From Geosporobacter ferrireducens (GTDB lineage Bacteria; Bacillota; Clostridia; Peptostreptococcales; Thermotaleaceae), in NCBI RefSeq assembly GCF_001750685.1, contig NZ_CP017269.1, forward strand, positions 1,116,001-1,180,000: 64,000 nt of DNA, given 5' to 3'. Shown here one piece after another: positions 54,003-62,178 of the stretch (positions within the stretch are counted from its first letter, which is position 1; the number at the start of each line of letters is the position of its first letter). The notes under the pieces were generated by a model. The model saw only the letters and a program-made list of their open reading frames with translations, was not told where the DNA came from and ran no database searches. The position numbers were made by a program, and so were the translations under genes.

Positions 54003-55413
54003 CTATCTCATCTCCTTGTATTCGATCCTTGGGTAAATAAACATCTATAGTCGTTCCTACATCTTTTGTACTCTCAATCTCTATATATCCTCCGTGCTCC
54101 TCAATGATGCGATGCGTTATGGCCAATCCTAAACCCGTTCCCTTTTCTTTTGTTGTAAAAAATGGTTCAAATACCTTTTCCAATTTTTCAGCATCTATCC
54201 CAAGCCCCTCGTCTGTAAAAGAAATCTTAACCCAGTTTTCATCTGAATTTAATCTAATACTAAATTTTCCACCTTGTGACATCGCCTGTATTCCATTGAT
54301 TATAATATTGACGAAAGCTTGTTTCAGTATATCCGCATCAACAAAAATGATCTCATCCTTCACACATTCACTTTGTATTCTTACTTTATGCTGCTCCGCA
54401 TATTTATTGACGATCCTTACTACATCTGTAATAATCTTGTCGATGCTTTGGTGCTTGCTATGAAAAACACTTGGTTTGGCAAAATCTAATAGTCCTTGGA
54501 TCACCTTATTGGCCCGATCTATTTCTGATTCAATGATTTGCAGACCCTCTTTCATTTCTTCATCTTTAATTTCTTTAGAGATGGTTTGGGTTATGGTTTT
54601 AATAATTCCAAGAGGATTACGGACTTCATGGGCAATTCCTGATGCTAATTCTCCTACAGCTGACAATTTATCTGCACGCCGTATCTGATGCTCAAGCTTT
54701 TCAATTTGTGTTATATCTTCAATAATCAGTACCATACCCTCTAATTTGTTTAAGTTATTCAATAGTGGATATCCATGGATTTTCAGTATTATCTTCTGAT
54801 CCCTATTTTTATAATTATAGGTTTCATATTTTTGAATTTGTCCTTCATATTCCATTGCTTTTGATAAAATTCCTTTAATCTTCTCCGCTTCTTCAAAATA
54901 CTCATAAATATATTTCTTATTTAGGTTTTCCTCATAACACAATATATGCTTTCCCTCTTTGTTGATAGATTGGATCTTTAAATTTCCATCAATTGCCACT
55001 ACACCTTCCAAAATACTGTTCAAAATGTTTTCTGTATAATTTTCAAGATCTGTCAATTTGGTAATCTGTAATTCTAATAGTCTCTTTACCCTTGATTCGG
55101 ATTCTACCAGTGCGCCCGTGATACCTCCGATGATAATAAACATAGATGCTTCTAACAGTTGATTAATCACATTAATATTTAACTTGCCGAAATAAATTAG
55201 TAAATGAGGTGCATAGAGCAATATTACAGATATAGAAGAGAGAAACGCCCCTTTCAGCTTAAATTTAAAAGCAGCCAATATAATCGGTATATAATATAAT
55301 CTGCGATAAAAATCATGGAATGCCCATATAGATGGCAAGGTGAAATAATGTAATAAAGTGATGATAAATATACTAAAGACGATAAACCATTTGTATCTAT
55401 TCTTTGACTTCAT
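53980..55413 (-). CDS. Membrane sensor histidine kinase paired with NtrC-family regulator
   Basis: 477 aa. The N-terminal ~110 residues form four or so membrane segments with little external loop, so it may sense within or near the membrane. A PAS domain (about 128-240, NSILEGVVAIDGNLKIQSIN) follows, then HisKA with the phospho-His in ASGIAHEVRNPLG and HATPase (DEGLGID, GTGLGLAITHRIIEEHGG). It phosphorylates the NtrC-family protein encoded directly after. Two zinc-ribbon membrane proteins precede it. Confidence 0.94.
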   Translation of the reverse strand: MKSKNRYKWFIVFSIFIITLLHYFTLPSIWAFHDFYRRLYYIPIILAAFKFKLKGAFLSSISVILLYAPHLLIYFGKLNINVINQLLEASMFIIIGGITGALVESESRVKRLLELQITKLTDLENYTENILNSILEGVVAIDGNLKIQSINKEGKHILCYEENLNKKYIYEYFEEAEKIKGILSKAMEYEGQIQKYETYNYKNRDQKIILKIHGYPLLNNLNKLEGMVLIIEDITQIEKLEHQIRRADKLSAVGELASGIAHEVRNPLGIIKTITQTISKEIKDEEMKEGLQIIESEIDRANKVIQGLLDFAKPSVFHSKHQSIDKIITDVVRIVNKYAEQHKVRIQSECVKDEIIFVDADILKQAFVNIIINGIQAMSQGGKFSIRLNSDENWVKISFTDEGLGIDAEKLEKVFEPFFTTKEKGTGLGLAITHRIIEEHGGYIEIESTKDVGTTIDVYLPKDRIQGDEIDEENTNR

Positions 55414-55432
55414 CGAAACACCCTCTTAACAG

Positions 55433-55672
55433 TTATATGTCTATTTTATCGCAATAAGGACAATGTCTCCATTGAATATTTATCGTTTTGCCGCAACCGG
55501 AACATTTTTTCTTTAGTGATTCTTTACATTGGGGGCAGTAATGAAAATCTTCTTTGATCTCATATCCACAATTGTAGCATAAAGTATTTTCTATATGGAT
55601 ATCACAATTACAACGTTTTTCATAGATATAGTAAATAGCCATAGTCAGCAGGATCATTCCAATGAGTATCAT
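55433..55672 (-). CDS. Membrane-anchored double zinc-ribbon protein, 79 aa
   Basis: Residues 1-~17 form one membrane segment; the rest contains two zinc-ribbon pairs (CYNCGYEI..CPQC and CSGCGKTI..CPYC). The DZANK-like layout suggests zinc binding and protein-protein contacts at the membrane. It ends 19 bases before the sensor kinase gene and overlaps the preceding gene by four bases, so it is in the kinase operon. Confidence 0.8.
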   Translation of the reverse strand: MILIGMILLTMAIYYIYEKRCNCDIHIENTLCYNCGYEIKEDFHYCPQCKESLKKKCSGCGKTINIQWRHCPYCDKIDI

Positions 55673-55998
55673 ATTTCATTTTCACCTCTTCTTTCTATTC
55701 CGCAATAAGGGCAGATCTCCCAATTATCTTCTATTTCTGCGGAACACTGCAAGCAATATATTTTTTCATATCTCTTCTTATTAAAATCAAATATAGCAAG
55801 GGTAAAAAGTATAATTCCAATGACTATACCTAGCATTTTTATTCCAAGAAATCCGGTACCACATATACTTCCATATTTGAAATCTATTTTGTGGCCTATA
55901 TAAATAGTAAGCATAGCAATTAGAATAATTGATATTGCTTTTTTTATATATTTCGAGTATTTTTTTGTTTTATTGATTTTGTGGATAGATTCGATCAT
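55669..55998 (-). CDS. Membrane zinc-ribbon protein, 109 aa
   Basis: GGGGGGG fits the ATG at 55998; a TTG six codons before it is too close. Two membrane segments (about 20-38 and 55-78) precede a C-terminal zinc ribbon (YCLQCSAEIEDNWEICPYCG). First gene of a likely four-gene operon: two zinc-ribbon proteins, histidine kinase, NtrC-family regulator. Function unknown; a sensing accessory is inference. Confidence 0.75.
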   Translation of the reverse strand: MIESIHKINKTKKYSKYIKKAISIILIAMLTIYIGHKIDFKYGSICGTGFLGIKMLGIVIGIILFTLAIFDFNKKRYEKIYCLQCSAEIEDNWEICPYCGIERRGENEI

Positions 55999-56070
55999 TA
56001 TACTATGCCCCCCCAAAATGTGTGATATGCTACATAAATGTGTAAACTTTAAAACAATTTAATTATATGA

Positions 56071-56111
56071 AAAATACCCTAAAATGTGAGATTTTTTCAC
56101 CTTTCAGGGTA
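56071..56111 (-). terminator. Terminator of the UbiE-type methyltransferase gene
   Basis: Interrupted stem (ACCCT/AGGGT outer, GTGA/TCAC inner) overlapping the stop codon; minus strand continues ATTTTTC. Confidence 0.6.
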
Positions 56112-56717
56112 GATCATAATTTTTTTTACAATGTCGCTATATAGATTAGATACCTCTATTTTCGAGAATCCTGCTTTATGAATATTTTGAACAGTTCTTC
56201 TGTTAATATTGGCACCATATAGATTTACTACAATCGGATTAAACACATCCATCAGTAAACCCAATATCAGTTTTTCACTTCTTACATGTTCAATCATCAT
56301 AATCTTCCCATCAGACTTACATACTCTTCCCATCTCTTTTAATCCCTGAATTGGGTCAGGTACAGAGCAAAATACACAGGTAGTAAATATCGTGTCAAAT
56401 GTACCATCAGCAAATTCCAGATTCTGAACATCCATATGATAGAGTTCCACATTCTTATTTAATGTCTTTGCCTTTCTTTTAGCTCTTTCCAGCATTTTCT
56501 CGCTAAAATCAATCGCTGTGATATCCAAGCCGGAAGGATAGTATTCAATGTTTTTACCGGTACCTACGCCTACCTCTAATACTTTTCCATCAAGCTCTTT
56601 CATTAGTTCTAATCTCCATGATTTTAACGCCATTGCTTCCATAGGTTTTTCCATAACGTCGTAGAATCTGGCAACTCGATTGTATCGTTTTCTAATTTTC
56701 TCAGTTTGACTGTTCAT
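56097..56717 (-). CDS. Class I SAM-dependent methyltransferase, UbiE / phospholipid type
   Basis: 206 aa. Motif I VLEVGVGTGKNIEYYP, motif II-like AIDFSEKMLERA, and the FTTCVFCSVPDP segment of the UbiE/PmtA-like group. Could methylate a lipid headgroup or quinone-like acceptor; the substrate cannot be read. It follows a second methyltransferase by about 100 bases on the same strand, which suggests a pathway with two methylations. Confidence 0.8.
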   Translation of the reverse strand: MNSQTEKIRKRYNRVARFYDVMEKPMEAMALKSWRLELMKELDGKVLEVGVGTGKNIEYYPSGLDITAIDFSEKMLERAKRKAKTLNKNVELYHMDVQNLEFADGTFDTIFTTCVFCSVPDPIQGLKEMGRVCKSDGKIMMIEHVRSEKLILGLLMDVFNPIVVNLYGANINRRTVQNIHKAGFSKIEVSNLYSDIVKKIMIYPER

Positions 56718-56814
56718 CGCACCTCCACCAATCTCTCATAATTAAAAATAATATTCCAAAAGATAGCAAAGTCCACCTTTTCATTGCACTCTTATTATTC
56801 GCTAGTTGAAGATT

Positions 56815-57387
56815 CTATTTTTTACAGTAATAGATAAAAGCTGGCGGAATATTCAATAGCTGAATCCCTAGCTTTACTTTAGGAAATATCTCTTTTAAAG
56901 TACTTAAAAAATGTAATGAGTATTGAAACGTTATAAAATCTCCCTTATTGCTAAGCACCTGGAAGGTATTATTAAGTATTCTCAAACTTACTTTCCTAGG
57001 TAAAACAGTAAAGGGTAACCCTGATATAATATAATCTACCTCGTTAAACCCCTGCTGCGTTAAATAATCCATCATATTTTCAGCTGAATCATTTATAATG
57101 TATATATTATCCTTAGGGGAGTGTAGACTTTTCAATCTACTAAACATATCTTTGTTTAATTCAAAGGATATAAATAAAGTATCCTTCTTCTTTCTACGTA
57201 TTATTTCCTTCGTGAATATACCAGTCCCTGACCCATATTCAACAATACATTTACTGCTTTCAAAGTTAATGTTTTTCAGCATGCTAAAACATAGATATTT
57301 TGAACTAGGCGCTATTGATCCTATTATGTCAGGTTGTTGTATAAAGTTTTTTAAAAATAACCTTTGTTCATAATTCATATCATTCAC
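56815..57387 (-). CDS. Phospholipid N-methyltransferase-like protein (COG3963 type)
   Basis: 190 aa. N-terminal IGSIAPSSKYLCFSML, motif I CIVEYGSGTGIFTKEI, and ISGLPFTVLPRKVSL with Pro-Phe near the active site, as in PmtA-like and rRNA-adenine-type enzymes. The group methylates phosphatidylethanolamine or, in other members, nucleic acids. Substrate not certain. It may be cotranscribed with the small Cys/His membrane peptide gene upstream. Confidence 0.78.
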   Translation of the reverse strand: MNDMNYEQRLFLKNFIQQPDIIGSIAPSSKYLCFSMLKNINFESSKCIVEYGSGTGIFTKEIIRRKKKDTLFISFELNKDMFSRLKSLHSPKDNIYIINDSAENMMDYLTQQGFNEVDYIISGLPFTVLPRKVSLRILNNTFQVLSNKGDFITFQYSLHFLSTLKEIFPKVKLGIQLLNIPPAFIYYCKK

Positions 57388-57644
57388 CTCACATTGTATA
57401 CAGCTTGCTTTCGAAGTGAAATGCAGCCTAGAACTCCAATCGCAAAAATACTTCCAATAAATAGTTTAATAAATTTTACTGCTAATAATACTACAAACAA
57501 ATGGATCTTTATATTTCACGCTATTCTTCATTGAGTTCTGGAATATTCTGAGGTATTTACAACACCTGTTGTAGCATATTGAACTTCTTCACTACTTGCC
57601 TGTTGTATATTTCTTTTTTTTGGATAAATTGTACTCTCACTAAA

Positions 57645-57815
57645 TTACATCAATTGCTTTTTCTTTTCTTCTTCAGTAATAGTCTTTTTTTCATCTATCT
57701 TTGAATCCTTATGCCCTTGATGTCTATGTCCACCACAACATCCTCCCCCTTTGACCATACGATAAATCATATATCCTATAAAGAATAAATATAGTATCCT
57801 TAATCCTATAATCAA
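57645..57815 (-). CDS. Small membrane protein with Cys-Cys/His cluster, 56 aa
   Basis: TTG start with AAAGGAG at the right spacing. Residues 1-~18 are a membrane segment (LIIGLRILYLFFIGYMIY), followed by KGGGCCGGHRHQGHKD and a charged coil. The CCGGH-x-H motif is a plausible metal site facing one side of the membrane. It lies between a 31-aa peptide gene (29 bases) and a methyltransferase gene and probably belongs to the sigma-54-type transcription unit at 57.99 kb. Confidence 0.65.
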   Translation of the reverse strand: MIIGLRILYLFFIGYMIYRMVKGGGCCGGHRHQGHKDSKIDEKKTITEEEKKKQLM

Positions 57816-57843
57816 TTTAATCACTCCTTTCTTCGGTTATCCT

Positions 57844-57939
57844 TTAAATGAAATGGTGTATATTCAAAACACCTACAGAAAATCCTATGAGTAAAACTAT
57901 AATCGTTGATGAAACAACAATTCTTTTGAATGTTTCCAC
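57844..57939 (-). CDS. Tiny membrane peptide, 31 aa
   Basis: GTG start at 57939 with AAGGAG nine bases upstream; an ATG three codons earlier (57948) overlaps it. The peptide is METFKRIVVSS followed by one membrane helix (IIVLLIGFSVGVL) and NIHHFI. First gene after a sigma-54-type site at 57988-58003. A real small gene is supported by the ribosome site, single-helix design and placement, but not proven. Confidence 0.5.
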   Translation of the reverse strand: METFKRIVVSSTIIVLLIGFSVGVLNIHHFI

Positions 57940-57987
57940 TGTGTCCATCTCCTTACTTTAGTATCAAAATCACTTGCATAAAAACAA

Positions 57988-58003
57988 TGCAATATCCATG
58001 CCA
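57988..58003 (-). promoter_or_regulatory. Sigma-54-type promoter for the small membrane-protein operon
   Basis: Minus strand TGGCATGGATATTGCA, GG (58001-58002) and GC (57989-57990) 10 bases apart; nearly the full consensus. Expected start near 57977, about 38 bases before the first codon. Confidence 0.7.
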
Positions 58004-58230
58004 TTTTACTCTCTATTCTCCTCTTTTGCTTATATTATACCAAGAGTAACAATACGCTGGATTTTTCATCATTTTTTTATTCAGTAATAATTTCTCATAT
58101 AAAAATATATCTTTCTTCATTTAATAAGCAGGTATAATTAAAGAAAATAAGTTGATCCAAATAAAAGCTTAAATAAGCTTCTTTACAGATACAGATTTTC
58201 CATAGCTTCATTCTCTTCTATATCAAAATG

Positions 58231-58264
58231 ATAAGAAACTCCAGTTTTAGCTAGAGTCTCTTAT
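58231..58264 (-). terminator. Terminator after multicopper oxidase gene
   Basis: An 11-bp stem with one wobble (ATAAGAAACTC/GAGTCTCTTAT); weak T-run. Confidence 0.55.
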
Positions 58265-58339
58265 TATTTTAAAAGCGTCTTATTTAGTAACTTAACATAC
58301 TAATTCAAGAATAGTCATCTACCTTATTTTTGTGAAAAC

Positions 58340-59977
58340 TTACTCAGGTTTATTATACGTATCCTGAGGATTAGATATATAGTTTGGCACAAAATCCTCG
58401 TATTCAATTCCCTGCATCATTCCAGCAGCAGCATGATGCAATTCATGACAATGTTGTACCCATCTACCAGAATTATCGGCTTCAAAGGCCACTACGAATT
58501 TCTCTCCTGGTTTTACCAGTAGGGTATCCTTCATAATAGCAGCACCGGCAACTGGAATATCATTTTTCGAAAGGATTTGGAAAAAATGTCCATGCAAATG
58601 CATTGGATGATCCACTTTGCTATTATTAACATAGGTAAATTTCACCGTATTTCCTGTTCTTAACTTAAGCAATGGCAGTTCATCAAAAGTCTTATCATTA
58701 ATTGTGTATCTCATCCCTTTGTCGTTTCCTGAAGCATCTAACTGAACCGTATAATCAATATCATATAATTGATCTAATGTAAATCTTCCTGTTCCAAATT
58801 GGCCATAGTTCTCTAAACTAAACAGAGAATATTCCACCAACTCTTCTTCTATTCTTGTCATTCCATTTCCATCAGCAATCACTACGGGGATTTGTAGCTG
58901 ATCATTATATGCGTTATCATCATGTACATCAATGATAAAGTTTTCATCGGATGTGACTGTGAACTCTATGTCATATCTTTCTCCAGGAGCTATTAAGATT
59001 ATCTGATCCTTAATTAAATCTGCGCCATGAATATCTTGTCCATCTGTACTTACAATCTTTATATCTTGACCTGGAATGTGTATTCCATGGGATCTATATC
59101 CAGCATTAATAAATCTGAGTCTTACTACATCGCCTTTCTTTACACCAATTGGTTTGATTAATCCACCCGACTTCCCATTAACAGTATAGATATCATAGGC
59201 ATAGGCCATCATTTCCTCTTCTTCCATAACTGGATCATTTTCTTCAGAATTAGACATATCCATACTTCCATGACCGCCATCGTTTTCCATCCCACTCATT
59301 TCTTCCATGGAATTCTCCATCCATTCATCCAAAATCAAGGTATAATCTTTATCTATCTTACTCTTATTTTTAGGTTCTACGATCAATGCTCCGTATAATC
59401 CTTTATCAACCTGCTTGGATCCTTCCTGATGAGAGTGATACCAATAGGTTCCGGGTACATCAGCAGAAAATTCATATACAAAGGTTTCTCCAGGCCTTAC
59501 TGCATCTTGATTAAAACCTGGTACCCCATCCATGACCGAATCTAGCGGATATCCATGCCAATGAATTGTCACTGGTTCAGTTAGTGCATTCTTTAACTCA
59601 ACCTGAACAAAATCACCTTCTGTTACTCGGATCTCCTCACCAGGAACGGTCCCATTATATGTCCATACAGGGATAGTAACTCCCTCTTTTATTTCAAGAT
59701 TCGTTTCCTTGGCTACCAGCAAAAATCTCTTTATAGTTTGCCCCTCCTTAGGTTTAACAATCCCTTTAGAATAATCATGACTATTCAAAGTATTCAGTTG
59801 AGAGGTTTTTCCTTGATCTCCAACCCTATCTTGATTTGTATTATTATTGATTTGATAATTATATTGTCCCATTTTTAGGTTGACCATTAAAGCCTGATTG
59901 CGCTGGAATGTAACAAATGAAAAAAACATGACGATGGTTGCTGCTATTGCTAACACAGTAATTAATCTGTTGCTCAT
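58340..59977 (-). CDS. Multicopper oxidase
   Basis: 545 aa. N-terminal membrane anchor or signal (about 5-23), then three cupredoxin-like domains. All four copper-ligand motifs are present: HWHGYP, YWYHSHQEG, HPMHLHGH and HCHELHH, giving type 1, 2 and 3 sites. A Met/His/Glu-rich insert (MEEMSGMENDGGHGSMDMS) resembles the Met-rich region of CueO. It would oxidise Cu(I), other metals or phenols with O2 outside the cell. In an anaerobe it implies oxygen or copper stress. The DUF2318 gene lies 82 bases upstream. Confidence 0.93.
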   Translation of the reverse strand: MSNRLITVLAIAATIVMFFSFVTFQRNQALMVNLKMGQYNYQINNNTNQDRVGDQGKTSQLNTLNSHDYSKGIVKPKEGQTIKRFLLVAKETNLEIKEGVTIPVWTYNGTVPGEEIRVTEGDFVQVELKNALTEPVTIHWHGYPLDSVMDGVPGFNQDAVRPGETFVYEFSADVPGTYWYHSHQEGSKQVDKGLYGALIVEPKNKSKIDKDYTLILDEWMENSMEEMSGMENDGGHGSMDMSNSEENDPVMEEEEMMAYAYDIYTVNGKSGGLIKPIGVKKGDVVRLRFINAGYRSHGIHIPGQDIKIVSTDGQDIHGADLIKDQIILIAPGERYDIEFTVTSDENFIIDVHDDNAYNDQLQIPVVIADGNGMTRIEEELVEYSLFSLENYGQFGTGRFTLDQLYDIDYTVQLDASGNDKGMRYTINDKTFDELPLLKLRTGNTVKFTYVNNSKVDHPMHLHGHFFQILSKNDIPVAGAAIMKDTLLVKPGEKFVVAFEADNSGRWVQHCHELHHAAAGMMQGIEYEDFVPNYISNPQDTYNKPE

Positions 59978-60059
59978 TTCTACTCCCCCGTTTTTATTTA
60001 ATTACATTTCTGTCCTATTTAATTTTTCTTAGTATGATAGGTGTTTTATAATGCAGCTA

Positions 60060-60569
60060 CTATTTCTTCCAATTGATAAAAAACTCCCTATTCTCACTCA
60101 AAAACTCTTTAGCAATTGTTATAATTTCTCCATCCTCTATTTTATTTTCATCCATAACCGGAACAGGATTACAACCATTTTTAACCTTTTCTATATCATC
60201 TATCTTAAATACATTTCCACAGTTTTGGCAGACTACTGTATCTCCCTGTTGTAAATAGTAGCCTCTACCCGAATCAAAACATATCTGGCATGTATTCAAC
60301 GCTGTTCTAATGGTACCATCGGATGCTTTAACAGCTAATACTTCCATATAGGTATCTCCATCTTTGTAAGGATAGAAACTCACTTTTTCTGATATCTCAA
60401 CCTTTTTAATAATCAAGTTTCCTGCGAAATCCATGGATATTTCAATTGCCTTATCGGTTTTAATGTTAGAAGTGTAGTATCCTACCCCTATTAACAATAT
60501 AATAGAAGCTATTATGAAATATAAATTCGTAGATTTACTTTTCTTATAGTTCTTCGTCTCTTTCTTCAT
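60060..60569 (-). CDS. Membrane-anchored DUF2318 protein
   Basis: 169 aa. One N-terminal membrane helix (about 15-33). The C-terminal ~80 residues are a DUF2318-type domain with CQICFDSGRGYYLQQG, VCQNCGNVF and NGCNPVP, so two CxxC pairs for an Fe-S or other metal site outside the cell. Genes of this family occur with metal-uptake or redox genes. Here it lies upstream of the multicopper oxidase on the same strand, possibly in one operon. Confidence 0.8.
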   Translation of the reverse strand: MKKETKNYKKSKSTNLYFIIASIILLIGVGYYTSNIKTDKAIEISMDFAGNLIIKKVEISEKVSFYPYKDGDTYMEVLAVKASDGTIRTALNTCQICFDSGRGYYLQQGDTVVCQNCGNVFKIDDIEKVKNGCNPVPVMDENKIEDGEIITIAKEFLSENREFFINWKK

Positions 60570-60966
60570 TTTTCTCGCCTCCTAAATTCTAGTTTGCAAA
60601 TATTATATTAAAAATATATGGAGATTATATGGAGATAAGGGGTATAGAAAATCTTTTGCTAAATTTTTCATAAAAAATAATGAAATATCTATAATATAAA
60701 AATATTACATTAAGCTTACGACATAATTTGTAAAACAAAAACTCCAATATTTTAAAATCTCCTGTCAATCGTCCATTTATTATAAGATATTGGAACATTA
60801 TCTTCATTGGCAGTATAAATATAATATAACGGCATTTGACCCATCTGTTGGTTGTTTGTATTAGGTGCTTATTCATTCAGTTTGAACTTACTAATGATAT
60901 TTTATCTTGAAAAATAAATATACTTAGCTGTAACCCGCCAAGTATATTTATTTCTTTCTTATTAAC
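60570..60966. other. Intergenic region, about 400 bp
   Basis: Very AT-rich. Contains the terminator of the Met-rich gene (60914-60953). No sigma-54-type site and no convincing gene. Confidence 0.55.
60914..60953 (-). terminator. Terminator after Met-rich gene
   Basis: A 13-bp perfect stem AATAAATATACTT; T-rich on the minus-strand side. Confidence 0.75.
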
Positions 60967-61386
60967 TTACATCATGCCGCCCATCATGTTGCCCATCATA
61001 CCCATACTACCTTGCATGTTCATACCGTTCATATTGTTCATTGGCATCATATTCATTCCGCCGTTCATGCTCATACTACCTTGCATGTTCATGCCACTCA
61101 TATTGTTCATTGGCATCATATTCATTCCGCCGTTCATATTCATACCACCTTGCATGTTCATGTTGCCTTGCATATTCATGCCGTTCACATTGTTCATTGG
61201 CATCATATTCATGTTGTTATCGTAGCCCATATTCATGTTATTGCCATACCCTGCATTCATGTTGTTATAACCCATATTCATGTTGTTATATCTGCTAAAT
61301 TCATTGATACCCCATAATACAGCAAAGCTAATTACAATTCCTGTAAGAGATATTGCAGCTAGTTTAAACCATGGATTCTTTGTCAT
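60967..61386 (-). CDS. Met-rich repeat membrane-anchored protein, 139 aa
   Basis: GGGAGG fits the second of two adjacent ATGs at 61386. One N-terminal membrane helix (about 9-27) is followed by ~105 residues with 38 Met, built from Met-Asn-Gly patterns. Three copies of an MNMMPMNN[V/M]xGMNMQG unit (29, 23 and 29 residues) are visible, preceded by MNMGY/NNMNAGY. No Cys or His is in the repeats. Met-rich outer segments bind Cu(I) and Ag(I) in known copper proteins. It lies 36 bases after the next gene, under a sigma-54-type site. Confidence 0.75.
   Translation of the reverse strand: MTKNPWFKLAAISLTGIVISFAVLWGINEFSRYNNMNMGYNNMNAGYGNNMNMGYDNNMNMMPMNNVNGMNMQGNMNMQGGMNMNGGMNMMPMNNMSGMNMQGSMSMNGGMNMMPMNNMNGMNMQGSMGMMGNMMGGMM
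60970..61212 (-). repeat. Triple in-frame repeat in the Met-rich gene
   Basis: DNA repeats begin at about 61212, 61125 and 61056 (minus strand), 87 and 69 bases apart, coding for MNMMPMNN units. Confidence 0.8.
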
Positions 61387-61436
61387 CATTATTCCTCCCA
61401 TTTTGTAATTTTTTGTTTTATAATAAAGTAAATCTT

Positions 61437-61814
61437 CTATTCAACGCTAACTTCATGACTTTGGATTACGCTATCTTGTATATTAGCTATCTGCTTGTTC
61501 CCAGTAAAGGTCCCTTTGATTGTCTCTATCTCTTCCCTTGTAAACAAGTTGTTCTTGATCCAAAGGATTATTCCTGCTACCAAACTGATAGTAAACACTA
61601 CAAACAGTACTTTCACCATAAGCAATAGTAAATATGATATTGTACCTCCGTATGCAAAGCCTGTTCCCATATACATATATCCACCTCCCATATGTCCTCT
61701 TATGTTATACCCTACATTTACTCCTGGACTGAATAATACTCCTTGAAGCACCCACAATCCTAGGATTGCAACCAAAGAAATTACAGCCATCTTAATAAAA
61801 GCATTTCCTTTCAT
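61437..61814 (-). CDS. Two-helix membrane protein with Gly/Met/Tyr loop, 125 aa
   Basis: AAAGGAGGTG before the ATG, followed by a long leader from a sigma-54-type site. TM1 is about 9-28 and TM2 about 58-86; the loop between contains RGHMGGGYMYMGTGFAYGG. The C-terminal ~40 residues are charged and cytoplasmic. Function unknown; the loop could bind metal through Met and His. Followed by the Met-rich protein gene in what looks like a two-gene operon. Confidence 0.65.
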   Translation of the reverse strand: MKGNAFIKMAVISLVAILGLWVLQGVLFSPGVNVGYNIRGHMGGGYMYMGTGFAYGGTISYLLLLMVKVLFVVFTISLVAGIILWIKNNLFTREEIETIKGTFTGNKQIANIQDSVIQSHEVSVE

Positions 61815-61866
61815 TCTTTACCTTCACCTCCTTTCCCTAGATCATTCTGATTACGATTACATTTGT

Positions 61867-61884
61867 AGCAATAGTCATGCCAAT
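61867..61884 (-). promoter_or_regulatory. Sigma-54-type promoter for the Met-rich operon
   Basis: Minus strand TTGGCATGACTATTGCTA, GG (61880-61881) and GC (61868-61869) exactly 10 bases apart. Expected start near 61857, about 43 bases before the first codon. Confidence 0.72.
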
Positions 61885-62135
61885 TTTAATGCTTATAAGT
61901 GTTTTTTCCCTTCTATATCCTAAAGCCTTTGGAAACACTAATATTCATTATAAAGTCGTCTTAGATTCGTACTTATTTCAATTCCTCCTTTTCAAAATCT
62001 TTAGTACCTACTGTCTTATCTTTCAGCCTATAAAATCTCTCCTGTACAAATTTCTACAGAAGCCTGTGGAATATTCAACACATTATCTGATATAACAGCT
62101 TGTATTATAAAGAAGAAATTTTCAAAATAAGACCT

Positions 62136-62157
62136 GGCAGATATCTACCAGGACATG
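62136..62157 (-). terminator. Terminator after zinc-ribbon gene
   Basis: Stem CCTGG.AGA/TCT.CCAGG with tight loop; minus strand continues TCTTATTTTG. Confidence 0.55.
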
Positions 62158-62178
62158 TATTCTAATATGAAATTTATC

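Larger units (their letters stand above)
57949..58339. other. Intergenic region, about 390 bp
   Basis: AT-rich; contains a sigma-54-type promoter (57988-58003) and the terminator of the multicopper oxidase gene (58231-58264). The bases between may bind the activator. No gene found. Confidence 0.6.
61815..62178. other. Intergenic region, about 360 bp
   Basis: Contains the best sigma-54-type promoter (61867-61884) and a terminator for the gene to the right (62136-62157). A short frame overlapping the promoter is not believed. Confidence 0.65.

Noticed and set aside
60625..60876. 83-codon minus-strand frame
   Set aside because: No ribosome site, AT-driven hydrophobic composition, no motif; judged chance.
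60967..61317. Long plus-strand open frames with His/Pro/Ile repeats opposite the Met-rich gene; also a CRISPR-like look
   Set aside because: They are mirror frames of an in-frame coding repeat; units are contiguous with no unique spacers.
61877..62095. Plus-strand open frame in the gap, and a short minus-strand frame ending MTIATNVIVIRMI
   Set aside because: No ribosome site; the minus-strand frame runs through the sigma-54-type promoter.
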